From: Sphingomonas sp. LaA6.9
GTDB taxonomy: Bacteria > Pseudomonadota > Alphaproteobacteria > Sphingomonadales > Sphingomonadaceae
Reading direction: 5' to 3'
NCBI RefSeq assembly: GCF_022601895.1
Contig: NZ_JAKVIO010000016.1
Span: 1-64,000, forward strand
Length of the DNA stretch: 64,000 nucleotides
Below the pieces are notes generated by a model, which was given only the letters and a program-made list of their open reading frames with translations, was not told the DNA's origin and made no database searches. Positions 1 to 9,590 of the stretch are shown here, piece by piece. Numbering within the stretch: the stretch's first letter is position 1; each line of letters begins with the position of its first letter. The translations under genes and the position numbers were made by a program.

Positions 1-78
1 TCAGACCTGAAGTGTCGCAACCTCAGTCTGATCCGGTCACGCCGGATGAACAACCTCCTGAAAGCTCACATCTAGGCG

Positions 79-399
79 TCATCCCTGCGCGAAAACCTTG
101 GTCCCGACAACGCCCAGCACGATCATCGCCATGAAACCGACCTGCACCGCCGACACGCGCTCGCCGAACAGGATGATACCGCCGATGATGACGCCGACCG
201 CGCCAAGCCCCGTCCAGACGGCATAGGCGGTTCCCGCGGAAATCCCCTTCATCGCGAGTGAAAGCAGCCACATGTTGAGGAAGGACAGGCCGATGGGCAC
301 CGCTGCTGCGGCGAGCGTCTGCTGAACCTGCGCCCATTTGAGGCTGAGCGCCCAGATGATTTCGGTGACGACGGCAACTGCAAGGATGATCCAAGCCAT
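79..399 (-). CDS. sugE: SMR family small multidrug/guanidinium exporter (SugE/Gdx-like)
   Basis: A 106-residue inner-membrane protein, the usual length of the small multidrug resistance family, with four hydrophobic helices. The conserved membrane glutamate is E13 (context VVTEIIWAL), and the signature GTAYAVWTGLGAVG lies near residue 55. That signature occurs in both EmrE and SugE/Gdx members; the LAMKGISAGTAYAV context fits the SugE/Gdx branch, which exports guanidinium by proton antiport. It works as a dual-topology dimer. It stands alone, with a second exporter downstream on the same strand in genome order. Substrate is inferred from family only. No recognisable guanidine riboswitch was found in its short leader. 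Confidence 0.85.
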   Translation of the reverse strand: MAWIILAVAVVTEIIWALSLKWAQVQQTLAAAAVPIGLSFLNMWLLSLAMKGISAGTAYAVWTGLGAVGVIIGGIILFGERVSAVQVGFMAMIVLGVVGTKVFAQG

Positions 400-499
400 G
401 GAACGAGACTCCTGAATGCGGGCTCGTTCGATGCGGACGCTACCGGAAACCCGAAAGAGGCGGCGTCGCGGAGCGATCTAGGAATGGCTCAAGCGCCTG

Positions 500-1384
500 T
501 CAATCGAGCAGCGGCTCCGCGGGCCGTGGTGCGATGGTCAGTGCCGCGCCGAACGAGGCGGCGACGACCGCACCGATCGCGCCCCATTGCAGCACCGTAA
601 GTCGCTCGCCGAGAAGGATCAGGCCGGACAATGCACCGATCGCGGGCTCGATACTCATCATTGTCCCGAACACGCGCGAGGGCAGTTGCGTCAGCGCCTT
701 CATCTCGAGCGTATAGGGCAGCGCGGTGGACAGCACCGCCACCCCGATCGCCATCGGGATCACCCCCATGTTGAGCAGCGCCGCGCCCGCATCGGCGATG
801 CCGATCGGGACGACCAGTGTGGCCGCGACCATCGATCCCCATGCGACCGATCGGGTGCCATGGTCGCCTCCCGCCTTCTGGCCGAAGACTATATAGAGCG
901 CCCAGCAGCCGCCGGCGGCGAGCGCAAAACCGGCACCCACGGGGTCGATGCTCGTGGCGCCCACCCCCACGGGCAGCAGAAGCAGCAGTCCCGCTATTGC
1001 AAGGCCAACCCAGAGAAAATCGAGCGGACGCCGCGATCCGAGCATCGCGACAGCGAGCGGCCCGGTGAATTCGAGCGCAACCGCGATGCCCAAGGGGAGC
1101 CTTTGCAGCGCCATGTAATAAAGCAGGTTCATCCCACCGAGCGCGGCGCCATAGAGCAAAATCGGCCGCCAGCCGCCCTTTTCGGGCATCGTGCGCCATG
1201 GGCGCATCACGATCATCAGGATCAGCGCGGCAAAGAACAACCTGAGCGCGGTCGCGCCCGGTGCACCGACGATCGGGAACATGCTCTTCGCGATCGTCGC
1301 CCCCGTCTGGATCGAGATCATCGCGACAATCACGAGGATCACGGGCCAGATCACGCTCTGCCTGAGCGCGGCGGCGCGGTTCAT
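500..1384 (-). CDS. DMT superfamily EamA transporter (RhtA-like exporter)
   Basis: A 294-residue protein with about ten hydrophobic segments in two EamA repeats, the normal size for the drug/metabolite transporter superfamily. Family members such as RhtA export amino acids (threonine, homoserine) or metabolites. The ATG at 1384 is preferred; an in-frame GTG at 1420 would place the N-terminus inside the operator region. It is divergent from an XRE-cupin regulator 44 bases away, an arrangement in which the regulator usually controls the exporter. Many predicted glycine/alanine-rich helices (for example MLGSRRPLDFLWVGLAIAGL) support membrane location. Substrate unknown. Confidence 0.85.
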   Translation of the reverse strand: MNRAAALRQSVIWPVILVIVAMISIQTGATIAKSMFPIVGAPGATALRLFFAALILMIVMRPWRTMPEKGGWRPILLYGAALGGMNLLYYMALQRLPLGIAVALEFTGPLAVAMLGSRRPLDFLWVGLAIAGLLLLLPVGVGATSIDPVGAGFALAAGGCWALYIVFGQKAGGDHGTRSVAWGSMVAATLVVPIGIADAGAALLNMGVIPMAIGVAVLSTALPYTLEMKALTQLPSRVFGTMMSIEPAIGALSGLILLGERLTVLQWGAIGAVVAASFGAALTIAPRPAEPLLD

Positions 1385-1403
1385 GGCTTGTTCCGGAAGC
1401 AAA

Positions 1404-1447
1404 TGTGCAGCATAGTGCACTCAGCCATATGAGCACTATATTGCACA
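1404..1447. promoter_or_regulatory. Large dyad operator between eamA-like gene and XRE-cupin regulator
   Basis: TGTGCA (1404-1409) pairs with TGCACA (1442-1447), and ATAGTGC (1412-1418) pairs with GCACTAT (1433-1439). Both pairs share the centre 1425.5, giving two 15-base arms with two mismatched positions each. It covers the start of the regulator gene and the divergent promoter zone. Most likely it is the regulator's own operator. Confidence 0.6.
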
Positions 1448-1998
1448 GTCAAGACCGTCCGAAGGTTCTCGAGCATGTCGCGGGCAATGTCCGCGCGCTG
1501 CGCCAGAAAATTGGACTGAGTCAGGAAGCGCTGGCGATCGCATCCGGGGTCAGCCGGCGCATGATCATCAATATCGAGACAGGCGACGCCAATGTCAGCC
1601 TCGCGACGCTCGACCGGCTGGCCGAGGCAATGGGCGTCCGCTTTTCGGACATCGTCCTTGCCCCGCAGGCGGCCGACCCGACGCGCATCGAAGCGGTCGC
1701 ATGGGCGGGCCAAAAACCCGAAAGCCAGGGAATGCTGCTCTCGAGCTTTCCCGCGCATACCGAGGTTGAGGTTTGGCGCTGGTCGCTCGGTCCCGGCGAA
1801 ACCTATTACCCGACAGTCCACGACGCGGCGTGGACCGAAACCGTCTATGTGCTCGAAGGGACGCTCAAAATCCTGTGGGACGATGCCGAGCGCCTTGTTA
1901 CTGCGGGCGATTTCCACGCCTATAACTGCGAACGTCTGCGCCGCTACGTGAATGAGGGCGACGGCGTACTGAGGATGATCCGTACGCTCGCCCACTGA
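1429..1998 (+). CDS. XRE family transcriptional regulator with cupin domain
   Basis: A 189-residue regulator. Residues about 12-70 form an XRE helix-turn-helix (NVRALRQKIGLSQEALA, then SRRMIINIETGDANVSLATL). Residues about 100-185 form a cupin barrel expected to bind a small effector or metal (PTVHDAAWTETVYVLEG). The ATG at 1429 is chosen over a GTG at 1405, because homologous proteins begin shortly before the PKVLEHV segment. It is divergently transcribed from a DMT exporter and overlaps a large dyad, so it probably autoregulates and controls the exporter in response to the exported metabolite. The effector is not predictable. Confidence 0.9.
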   Translation: MSTILHSQDRPKVLEHVAGNVRALRQKIGLSQEALAIASGVSRRMIINIETGDANVSLATLDRLAEAMGVRFSDIVLAPQAADPTRIEAVAWAGQKPESQGMLLSSFPAHTEVEVWRWSLGPGETYYPTVHDAAWTETVYVLEGTLKILWDDAERLVTAGDFHAYNCERLRRYVNEGDGVLRMIRTLAH

Positions 1999-2041
1999 AG
2001 CGCCATTGCCCTTGGCGCACATGTTCCCTAACTGTTCGCCA

Positions 2042-4318
2042 ATGAGTCTGCCCGCATCCCCCGCTCCGGAGCCACCCTATCTACAGGGGCTCAACGCGCC
2101 CCAACGCGAGGCGGTACTGACAACCGAGGGGCCTGTGCTGGTGCTTGCGGGTGCTGGCACGGGCAAGACCGCGGCGCTGACCGCACGGCTTGCGCACCTC
2201 ATCTACACCCGCAAGGCCTGGCCGTCGGAGATACTCGCGGTCACCTTCACCAACAAGGCGGCTCGCGAGATGAAGGAGCGCGTCGGCCGGCTCGTCGGCG
2301 AAGCTGTCGAAGGCATGCCGTGGCTCGGCACCTTCCACGCGATCGGCGCGAAGATGCTGCGCCGCCATGCCGAACTCGTCGGTCTCCAGAGCAATTTCAC
2401 GATTCTCGACACCGACGATCAGCTCCGTCTGATGAAACAGCTCATCCAGGCCGCGGACCTCGACGAGAAGCGCTGGCCCGCGCGCCAGCTCGGGGGCTTC
2501 ATCGACAACTGGAAGAACAAGGGGCTGACACCTGCCGATCTGGACGCGGGCGAGAGCGAGCTGTTCGCGAACGGCCGCGGCAAGGAACTGTACGCCGCGT
2601 ATCAGGATCGTCTGCGCACGCTCAACGCCTGCGACTTTGGCGATCTGCTGCTCCACGTGCTTACCATCCTGAAGCGCGATCGTGATGTGCTCGAACAGTA
2701 TCAGCAGCGCTTCAAATATATCCTCGTCGACGAATATCAGGACACCAACTCGGTCCAGTATCTCTGGCTGCGCCTGCTCGCGCAGCGTCACAGGAACATC
2801 TGTTGCGTTGGCGACGACGACCAGTCGATCTACTCCTGGCGCGGCGCGCAGGTTGAGAATATCCTGAAGTTTGAGAGGGACTTCCCAGGCGCTGCTATCA
2901 TCCGGCTGGAACAGAATTACCGCTCCACGCCCCATATTCTCGCCGCCGCCTCGGGCGTTATCGCCAATAATGGCGGGCGGCTTGGCAAGGAGCTGTGGAC
3001 CGAAAGCGATGCAGGCGAAAAGGTCCAGGTGCTCGGCGTCTGGGACGGCCCCGAGGAGGCACGCCGCGTCGGCGACGAGATCGAGGCGCACCAGCGCCGC
3101 GGCGGATCACTCAACGACACCGCGATCCTCGTTCGCGCACAGCACCAGACGCGCGAGTTCGAGGACCGCTTCATCGCGATCGGCCTGCCCTATCGCATCA
3201 TCGGCGGCTTCCGTTTCTACGAGCGGCAGGAAATCCGCGACGCGCTCGCCTATCTGCGACTGATCTTCCAGCCTGCTGACGACCTCGCTTTCGAACGCAT
3301 CGTCAACGTCCCCAAGCGCGGCCTGGGCGACAAGGCCATCGCCAAGATCCACCAGCTCGCGCGCATCGAGCAGATTCCTCTCGCACTCGCCGGTGCGCGC
3401 ATTCTCGACAGCGACGAGCTGACCCCGCAGGCGCGCCGCGCGCTTGGCGGCTTTATCGGCGATATCGCGCGCTGGCGCGACATGGCGAACGACCTGCCGC
3501 ACGCAGAGCTCGCCCGGCAGGTGCTCGATGAATCGGGTTACACCGCAATGTGGCAGGCGGAGAAATCGACCGACGCGGCGGGCCGGCTCGAGAACCTGGG
3601 CGAACTCGTCCGCGCCATGGAGGAATATGAGACGCTCGGCGCCTTCCTCGAGCATGTCAGCCTCGTCATGGACAATGACGCCGCGGTCGATGACGCCAAG
3701 GTCACGATCATGACGATCCACGCCGCCAAGGGTCTCGAGTTCGACACCGTCTTCCTCGCGGGCTGGGAAGAAGGCATCTTCCCCTCGCAGCGCTCATTGG
3801 ATGAGGGCGGACTCAAGAGCCTCGAGGAGGAGCGCCGCCTCGCCTATGTCGCGATCACGCGCGCGCGGTGCAAATGCATCATCCTGCACGCCGCCAACCG
3901 GCGCATCTACGGGCAGTGGACCAGTTCGATCCCCTCGCGCTTCGTCGCGGAGCTTCCCGACGAGCATATCGAAAGCGAAAGCAGCATGGCAGGCGGCGAA
4001 AGCCTGTGGCGCGCCAACTGGTCCGAACGCGCCGACCCCTTCCACACCGTCGGGCGCGGCACCGGTCGCGGCCCGGGCTGGCAGCGTGCCGCAACCGCGG
4101 GCAGCTACTCGACCACGCCGCAACGTGTGATGGAAGCGCGCGCCAGCGCGGTCAGCCTCGGCAACAAGGGGCGCAGCGACCTGTCGATTGGGTTGCGCGT
4201 CTTCCACCAGAAGTTCGGCTATGGCGAGATCGCCGAAATCGAGGGCAACAAGCTCGAGATCGATTTCGAGCAATCAGGGCGCAAGCGCGTGATGGACAGC
4301 TTCGTCTCGATCGCCTGA
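2042..4318 (+). CDS. uvrD: ATP-dependent DNA helicase UvrD/PcrA, superfamily 1
   Basis: A 758-residue 3'-5' SF1 helicase that unwinds DNA in nucleotide excision and mismatch repair and displaces stalled complexes. Motifs in order: Walker A GAGTGKT (Lys about 42), DEYQDTN (about 230), GDDDQSIYSWRGA (about 258), QNYRST (about 292), TIHAAKGLEFD (about 558) and VAITRAR (about 603). The last 40 residues (GLRVFHQKFGYGEIAEIEG) are the C-terminal Tudor-like domain typical of PcrA/UvrD, which binds RNA polymerase. The ATG at 2042 is used; an ATG at 2021 and a TTG at 2006 are also in frame. It starts 43 bases after the regulator gene. PcrA and UvrD cannot be separated from sequence alone. Confidence 0.95.
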   Translation: MSLPASPAPEPPYLQGLNAPQREAVLTTEGPVLVLAGAGTGKTAALTARLAHLIYTRKAWPSEILAVTFTNKAAREMKERVGRLVGEAVEGMPWLGTFHAIGAKMLRRHAELVGLQSNFTILDTDDQLRLMKQLIQAADLDEKRWPARQLGGFIDNWKNKGLTPADLDAGESELFANGRGKELYAAYQDRLRTLNACDFGDLLLHVLTILKRDRDVLEQYQQRFKYILVDEYQDTNSVQYLWLRLLAQRHRNICCVGDDDQSIYSWRGAQVENILKFERDFPGAAIIRLEQNYRSTPHILAAASGVIANNGGRLGKELWTESDAGEKVQVLGVWDGPEEARRVGDEIEAHQRRGGSLNDTAILVRAQHQTREFEDRFIAIGLPYRIIGGFRFYERQEIRDALAYLRLIFQPADDLAFERIVNVPKRGLGDKAIAKIHQLARIEQIPLALAGARILDSDELTPQARRALGGFIGDIARWRDMANDLPHAELARQVLDESGYTAMWQAEKSTDAAGRLENLGELVRAMEEYETLGAFLEHVSLVMDNDAAVDDAKVTIMTIHAAKGLEFDTVFLAGWEEGIFPSQRSLDEGGLKSLEEERRLAYVAITRARCKCIILHAANRRIYGQWTSSIPSRFVAELPDEHIESESSMAGGESLWRANWSERADPFHTVGRGTGRGPGWQRAATAGSYSTTPQRVMEARASAVSLGNKGRSDLSIGLRVFHQKFGYGEIAEIEGNKLEIDFEQSGRKRVMDSFVSIA

Positions 4319-4435
4319 TCCGGCCCGTTAAGATTTACCATAGCGATCGTCCCGCCACGGTACGCCCCAAATCGCCCACTGGCCCTGCCCCGCGCTTCTG
4401 GTAAAGAAAGCGTAAATCTATCAAGGGGCTGGGCA

Positions 4436-5089
4436 ATGGCGGACATCGGCGGGACAAAATGGAGGCGGACGGCTGGCAAGCTTTTGCTTGCCCTTGTCCC
4501 GCTCGCCGCTGCGGTCCTGGTCGGCGGCCTGTCGGCGCGGACGCTATCCACGCCCGCGGTATCGACAGCGCCTGCCGCCTCGGTAGCCGCGCCCCAGCCC
4601 GTCGCGGCGCTCGCCAAACGCGACCGCGCTTATCCGATCAAGGGTGTGCTCACGCTCGACGGCCCGCTCGATCACGGCGATTATGCGTGGAGCGACGAGG
4701 GCGTGCCGCAGGGCGAGATCCTGATCACGGTCGACCTAAAGGCGCAGACTCTCTCGGTCTTCCGCGCCGGCTACGAGATTGGCGTGGCGGTCATCCTCTA
4801 CGGCGCCGACAACAAGCAAAGCCCGCTCGGCACCTTCGCGATCTCGCAGAAGGACGCGGACCATGTGTCCAATCTCTACGACGCGCCGATGCCCTATATG
4901 CTGCGCCTCACCAACGACGGCGTCGCGATCCATGGCAGCGATGTCGAATGGGGCAAGGCAACGCACGGGTGCATCGGCGTCCCCACCGAATTCGCAGCGT
5001 TGTTGTTCGCACAAGCGAAGCTCGGAGATCGCGTGATCATCACCGACGGCCAGATGATGCAACTCGGCGGCGCGGTGCCCGCCGCCTGA
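4436..5089 (+). CDS. L,D-transpeptidase (YkuD domain) with N-terminal membrane anchor
   Basis: A 217-residue envelope enzyme. One hydrophobic segment at residues about 15-38 is a signal or anchor, then an Ala/Pro linker, then a YkuD catalytic domain. The active-site signature reads IHGSDVEWGKATHGCIGVP, with the nucleophilic cysteine near residue 180 and the usual His and Gly. YkuD enzymes form 3-3 or Braun-lipoprotein-type crosslinks in peptidoglycan. An AAGGGGCTGGGCA ribosome site precedes the ATG. This is the small single-domain form common in alphaproteobacteria. Confidence 0.92.
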   Translation: MADIGGTKWRRTAGKLLLALVPLAAAVLVGGLSARTLSTPAVSTAPAASVAAPQPVAALAKRDRAYPIKGVLTLDGPLDHGDYAWSDEGVPQGEILITVDLKAQTLSVFRAGYEIGVAVILYGADNKQSPLGTFAISQKDADHVSNLYDAPMPYMLRLTNDGVAIHGSDVEWGKATHGCIGVPTEFAALLFAQAKLGDRVIITDGQMMQLGGAVPAA

Positions 5090-5156
5090 CCTGCCCGGCG
5101 GGTGTTCCGGCGAATTACACTAGGCAAGCGATTGTTCGCACGCCATATCCGCGCCC

Positions 5157-5468
5157 ATGCAAATTGTAGCCGCGTACGCACAGCTGAAGAACCAGGTCGG
5201 CACCTGGACCAATCTCAGCGATCCGATCCTGCATACCCATCTGGGCATGCTCGTGTTCGTTGCAGCCGCGGTGCTGCTTCGCAAGCCCTTCCGTTCGCCG
5301 ATCCCGCTGCTCGCGGTCACGTTGATCGAAGCACTCAACGAATGCCTCGATCGAATCAATCATGGTTCGTGGCGCTGGCCCAATACGCTGAGCGACGTTG
5401 CCTTCACGCTGTTCTGGCCCGTCCTGATCTGCCTGCTCGCCCGCACGCGCAAGCTCAGGACGGCCTGA
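5157..5468 (+). CDS. Small hypothetical membrane protein
   Basis: A 103-residue protein with hydrophobic segments near residues 28-42 (GMLVFVAAAVLL), 47-60 (PLLAVTLIEAL) and 80-95 (FTLFWPVLICLLA), followed by a basic tail. It lies 67 bases after the L,D-transpeptidase on the same strand, but I see no coupling. The Glu/Asp-rich stretch between helices (EALNECLDRINHG) loosely recalls VanZ-like small membrane proteins, but that is too weak to name it. It converges on the DUF885 gene. Function not recognised; coding potential is supported by membrane topology and codon pattern. Confidence 0.6.
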   Translation: MQIVAAYAQLKNQVGTWTNLSDPILHTHLGMLVFVAAAVLLRKPFRSPIPLLAVTLIEALNECLDRINHGSWRWPNTLSDVAFTLFWPVLICLLARTRKLRTA

Positions 5469-5472
5469 GAGC

Positions 5473-7206
5473 TCAGAATACCGCCTTTGCGTCGCCGCCG
5501 AGCATCGCCTTGCGGACCAGCGGGATCGGCGGACCGCCATAACCGAGGAACGCATCGTGGAATCCCTTCCACGCCTTGCGTCCGCCCTTGTCCGCTGCCC
5601 AGTCGTCGCGCAGCTTGCGGATCATCAGCTTGCCCATCGTATAGTTGAGATAGGCGGGATCATAGGTGCCGCGCGCCGCCTGCTGTCGCGAATTTCCTTC
5701 GTCCTGATAGCATTCGTTGCGGAACAGCTCGCGCGACTGTTCCTGCGTCATGCCCTTGGCATGGAGGCCGATCGCCGAGAGATAGCGGCAGTTGCGCAGC
5801 AACGCGTTGGAAAGCTGGCCGACATGCGTCTCCGCGTCGCCCTCGCCCAGCCCCGCATCCCACATCATCTCCTCGGCATAATGCGCCCAGCCCTCGGCAA
5901 AGGCGTAACCGACGAACACCTTGCCGAAGAGCGACTTTGCGCGGTTGGCGTGCAGGAAGTTGAGAAAATGCCCCGGCCAGACCTCGTGGATAGAGGTGAA
6001 GAGCAGATCACGCTCACCGGGGACATACGCATTCTGCACCTCCCTCGTCCACGTCGGGTCCGGCGGCGAGATGTAATAGACCGAAGGCAGCCCCTTCTCG
6101 TACGGCCCCGGGATGTCGATATACGCCGAATTCTGCCGGTTATAGGGGGGCGATTCCTCGACCTGCGCCTCTTCGGTGCCGGGGATCGAGACGAGATCCT
6201 TGTCGATCAGGAACTGCTTGAGGCTGGAAAGCTGCTTGCGTGCGCCCGCCACCGGCCCGCCCTCGGGCTTGTTCGCATTCATCTTCGCCATGCACGCCTG
6301 GATCGTCGTGCCGGGCGCGAACTTGCCGCACGCATCCTTGAGCGCAGCCTGATTGCGCCTCAGGTCTTCCCAGCCGACGCGCTCCAGTTCCGCGATCGGC
6401 GCATTCACGCCCTCGGTCTTCAGCACCATTCGCGCGAACCTGTCGGGGCCAAGCGCGAAATCCTGCGTCGCCGTGGCGCGCCCGCTTTCGATCCAGACCG
6501 CCAGATCCTTCATCGCCTTCGACGCAGCGCCCGCCGCCGCATCGAACTCCTTGTGCAGCGCCTCGTCCTTGACCTCGGCAAAGGCGGCCTTGGCGTCGCC
6601 GACATAATAGTCTGCCAGCCCCTGGAAACCCGCCTTGCCATAATCGATGAAGCTCAGCGGCATCGGCATCCTGAGGTTCGCGCGGATCTGTGCCGCAGCG
6701 GCCGGCACGCCCTTCGCGAAGACGATGAACGCCTTCATCCGCGTCGTCGCATCGGCATAGGGCCGCGCGATATAGACGTTGGGGTCAAGCCCGCCGATAT
6801 AGAAATCGGGATTGGTGCGCGGCTGGTCGGCATCCTCCAGCCAGAACAATTCGCCCTCGGCGACCGAGATCAGATAGTCGCGCTCGAATGCCTGCTCCTT
6901 GCTCAGCTTCGCCGCATCGAAACCCTTGGCGTCAGAAATCGCCTTTTTCAGATAATCGGCCCGAGCCTTGAGCCCGGCATCGCTCCAGTCGGGCAACTTG
7001 CCGTCGAACTCATGACGCCCTTGATAGACAGCAAAGCTCGGGTTGAGCTTGAAATAGCCCTCCAGATAGTTGCCGACGAACTGCCCCCATTCGCTCTTGT
7101 CGACGGTCTCGGCTTGCGCGGCGGCATTTCCCTCAGGCGCCTTGGCACAGCCCGCCAGCGCGAGCGAGATTGCAGAAACCGCGATTGCAAGACCGGACAG
7201 CTTCAC
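5473..7206 (-). CDS. DUF885 family lipoprotein (HExxxGH putative metallohydrolase), copy 1
   Basis: A 577-residue DUF885 protein. The GTG at 7206 is chosen because AAGGAG sits seven bases upstream and the product then starts with a lipoprotein signal (VKLSGLAIAVSAISLALAGC), with lipobox LAGC. The longer frame to 7302 has no such leader. Near residue 405 is SIHEVWPGHFLNFL, matching the HExxxGH motif of this family, which suggests a metal-dependent peptidase-like activity in the periplasm. Family activity is poorly characterised. It is divergent from an MFS transporter, with 161 bases between the starts. It is one of three DUF885 genes in this window. Confidence 0.9.
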   Translation of the reverse strand: MKLSGLAIAVSAISLALAGCAKAPEGNAAAQAETVDKSEWGQFVGNYLEGYFKLNPSFAVYQGRHEFDGKLPDWSDAGLKARADYLKKAISDAKGFDAAKLSKEQAFERDYLISVAEGELFWLEDADQPRTNPDFYIGGLDPNVYIARPYADATTRMKAFIVFAKGVPAAAAQIRANLRMPMPLSFIDYGKAGFQGLADYYVGDAKAAFAEVKDEALHKEFDAAAGAASKAMKDLAVWIESGRATATQDFALGPDRFARMVLKTEGVNAPIAELERVGWEDLRRNQAALKDACGKFAPGTTIQACMAKMNANKPEGGPVAGARKQLSSLKQFLIDKDLVSIPGTEEAQVEESPPYNRQNSAYIDIPGPYEKGLPSVYYISPPDPTWTREVQNAYVPGERDLLFTSIHEVWPGHFLNFLHANRAKSLFGKVFVGYAFAEGWAHYAEEMMWDAGLGEGDAETHVGQLSNALLRNCRYLSAIGLHAKGMTQEQSRELFRNECYQDEGNSRQQAARGTYDPAYLNYTMGKLMIRKLRDDWAADKGGRKAWKGFHDAFLGYGGPPIPLVRKAMLGGDAKAVF

Positions 7207-7367
7207 CAGCCAACTCCTTGAATGTTCGGGATTGCGATTCGAATGGCGCGGATGCTTGCATTGGCCGCAATCGGGAGCCACGCGCTTTTCGACGAACGAC
7301 ATGGCGTTTTCGGAAGCAAAGTTTTGCTGCGCTTGAACTGCAACGCATTGCAGGCATAGAGGGCCAG

Positions 7368-8651
7368 ATGGAAAAGCCGCCGCATCCCTTCGCGTTCCGC
7401 GACTTCACCTGTTATTTTGCGGCGCGGCTCACCTCCACGCTCGCGCAGATGGCAATGGTCATCGTCATCGGCTGGCAGGTCTATGACATCGCGCGCACCG
7501 ATCTGGGCATGACTCCCAAGGAAGCTGCATTCCAGCTTGGCCTGATCGGCCTCGCCCAGTTCGTGCCGCTGCTCGTGCTGACGCTGGTCGTCGGCTGGAT
7601 AGCGGACCGCATCGACCGCCGCTGGATCGCGCGCGGCGCGGTCGCGCTGGAAGCAGGATGCGCGATCGCGCTGGGGCTGCTGACATGGACCGGAGAGATT
7701 TCACTACCCGCGCTCTTTGCGGTCGCGGCGCTGCTTGGCGTTGCGCGCGCGTTCGCCAGCCCCGCGCTGCAGGCGCTCGCGCCCAATCTCGTGCCCATAG
7801 CCGTCTTGCCCACCGCGATCGCGCTGAGTTCGATCGCATGGCAGACGGGATCGGTGCTGGGCCCTGCGGTGGGCGGCATCCTCTACGATATAGATGCCGT
7901 AATTTCCTATGCCTTCAGCGCGGCGCTGTTCGTCTTCGCCTTTCTGGCACTGATGCTCATACGCCCCGTGCCCCGCAGCGCGATCACCGGCCCCGCGCAC
8001 CCCTGGGAGCAGATGAAGGACGGGATGCGCTATGTGCGCCAGAACCGCCTCGTCCTCGGCGCGATCTCGCTCGATCTGTTCGCGGTTCTGCTCGCCGGCG
8101 TCACCGCGGTCCTGCCCATTTATGCGCGCGACATCCTGCAGGTTGGCGCCGATGGCCTCGGCCAGCTCCGCGCGGCGCCCGCCGTTGGTGCGGTCGCTAC
8201 CGCGGTCTGGTTTGCATGGCGCCCTTTGCGCGAAAATGTCGGGGTGAAGCTGCTCGTCGGCGTCGCGATCTTCGGCGCCGCGACCGCAGTGTTCGGCGTT
8301 TCGCGCAGCCTGCCGCTGTCGCTCGCCATGCTGGTCCTGCTGGGCGCCGCCGACATGCTCTCGGTCTATGTCCGCCAGTCGCTGATCCAGCTCTACACCC
8401 CCGACGCTATGCGCGGACGCGTCGGCGCGGTCTCCACATTATTCATTTCAGGTTCGAACGAACTCGGCGAGGCGCGCGCGGGTTTCCTCGCCGCGGTGAT
8501 CGGTCCGACCGCAGCAGTTGCCGCCGGCGGAATCGGTGCCATATTGGTCGCGGGCCTCTGGGCGCGATGGTTCCCCGAACTGCGCGCCGCGCGGACCTTT
8601 GACCCGCCTCAAATGCCAGAAGACATCCCACTCAAGGAGAAAGCGACATGA
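7368..8651 (+). CDS. MFS transporter, EntS/MFS_3-like exporter
   Basis: A 427-residue major facilitator with about twelve helices. The MFS loop motif appears as [15 protein letters not shown] near residue 80. The ATG at 7368 begins [17 protein letters not shown], a typical MFS_3 N-terminus; longer in-frame starts run into the divergent DUF885 promoter. The gene ends in an ATGA overlap with cysK, so the two are translationally coupled. The MFS_3 branch includes enterobactin exporter EntS and macrolide pumps. Coupling to cysteine synthase could suggest export of a cysteine-related metabolite, but that is inference. Confidence 0.88.
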   Translation: MEKPPHPFAFRDFTCYFAARLTSTLAQMAMVIVIGWQVYDIARTDLGMTPKEAAFQLGLIGLAQFVPLLVLTLVVGWIADRIDRRWIARGAVALEAGCAIALGLLTWTGEISLPALFAVAALLGVARAFASPALQALAPNLVPIAVLPTAIALSSIAWQTGSVLGPAVGGILYDIDAVISYAFSAALFVFAFLALMLIRPVPRSAITGPAHPWEQMKDGMRYVRQNRLVLGAISLDLFAVLLAGVTAVLPIYARDILQVGADGLGQLRAAPAVGAVATAVWFAWRPLRENVGVKLLVGVAIFGAATAVFGVSRSLPLSLAMLVLLGAADMLSVYVRQSLIQLYTPDAMRGRVGAVSTLFISGSNELGEARAGFLAAVIGPTAAVAAGGIGAILVAGLWARWFPELRAARTFDPPQMPEDIPLKEKAT

Positions 8652-9568
8652 AAGCCGGATCAATCCTCGAGACCATCGGCAATACGCCGCATGTCCGCGT
8701 GAGCCGCCTGTTCGATGGTGCCGAGGTCTGGATCAAATCCGAGCGCGCCAATCCGGGCGGGTCGATCAAGGATCGCATCGCGCTGTCGATGATAGAGGCG
8801 GCCGAAGCCTCGGGCGATCTCAAGCCCGGCGGTGTCATCATCGAGCCGACCTCGGGAAATACCGGCGTCGGCCTTGCCATGGTCGCCGCGGTCAAGGGCT
8901 ACAAGCTCGTCCTCGTCATGCCCGAAAGCATGTCGCTCGAACGCCGCCGGCTGATGCTCGCCTATGGCGCGACCTTCGACCTGACCCCCAAGGAAAAGGG
9001 CATGAAGGGCGCGATCGAGCGCGCCACCGAGCTGATCGCGGAAACGCCCAATTCCTGGATGCCGCAACAGTTCGAAAACCCTGCGAACATCGACGTGCAT
9101 GTGAAGACGACAGCGCAGGAAATTCTCGCCGATTTCAGGGACAGTCCGCTCGACGCCCTGATTACCGGCGTGGGCACTGGTGGCCACATCACGGGCTGCG
9201 CCGAGGTGCTGAAAAAGGCCTGGCCCAACCTCAAGGTCTTCGCGGTCGAGCCCACGCTCTCTCCCGTCATCTCGGGCGGGCAGCCTGGCCCCCACCCGAT
9301 CCAAGGCATCGGCGCGGGCTTCATCCCCGCCAATCTCCATACCCAGGCGATCGACGGGGTCATCCAGGTCGATCCCGCTGAGGCCAAGGAAATGGCGCGT
9401 CGCGCTGCGCGCGAGGAAGGCATGCTCGTCGGCATCTCGTCGGGCGCGACCCTCGCAGCCATCGCGCAGAAGCTGAAGGAACTGCCTGAAGGCAGCCGCG
9501 TTCTTGGCTTCAACTACGACACCGGCGAGCGCTATCTCTCGGTGCCCGACTTCCTTCCGGAGAGCTGA
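8648..9568 (+). CDS. cysK: Cysteine synthase A (O-acetylserine sulfhydrylase)
   Basis: A 306-residue cytosolic PLP enzyme making L-cysteine from O-acetyl-L-serine and sulfide. The PLP lysine is K41 in [14 protein letters not shown]. The substrate-binding loop [16 protein letters not shown] follows near residue 70. The phosphate-binding glycine loop is [11 protein letters not shown] near 175, and [10 protein letters not shown] is near 260. The length fits CysK. The start overlaps the stop of the MFS gene by four bases. The same fold includes CysM and cystathionine beta-synthases; the CysK call is best on motif spelling. Confidence 0.93.
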   Translation: MKAGSILETIGNTPHVRVSRLFDGAEVWIKSERANPGGSIKDRIALSMIEAAEASGDLKPGGVIIEPTSGNTGVGLAMVAAVKGYKLVLVMPESMSLERRRLMLAYGATFDLTPKEKGMKGAIERATELIAETPNSWMPQQFENPANIDVHVKTTAQEILADFRDSPLDALITGVGTGGHITGCAEVLKKAWPNLKVFAVEPTLSPVISGGQPGPHPIQGIGAGFIPANLHTQAIDGVIQVDPAEAKEMARRAAREEGMLVGISSGATLAAIAQKLKELPEGSRVLGFNYDTGERYLSVPDFLPES

Positions 9569-9590
9569 CACGAAACGCGCACAGACCGGC

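Noticed and set aside
5557-7221. 554-residue open frame opposite DUF885 copy 1
   Set aside because: No family resemblance; antisense to a recognisable DUF885 protein with a lipobox.
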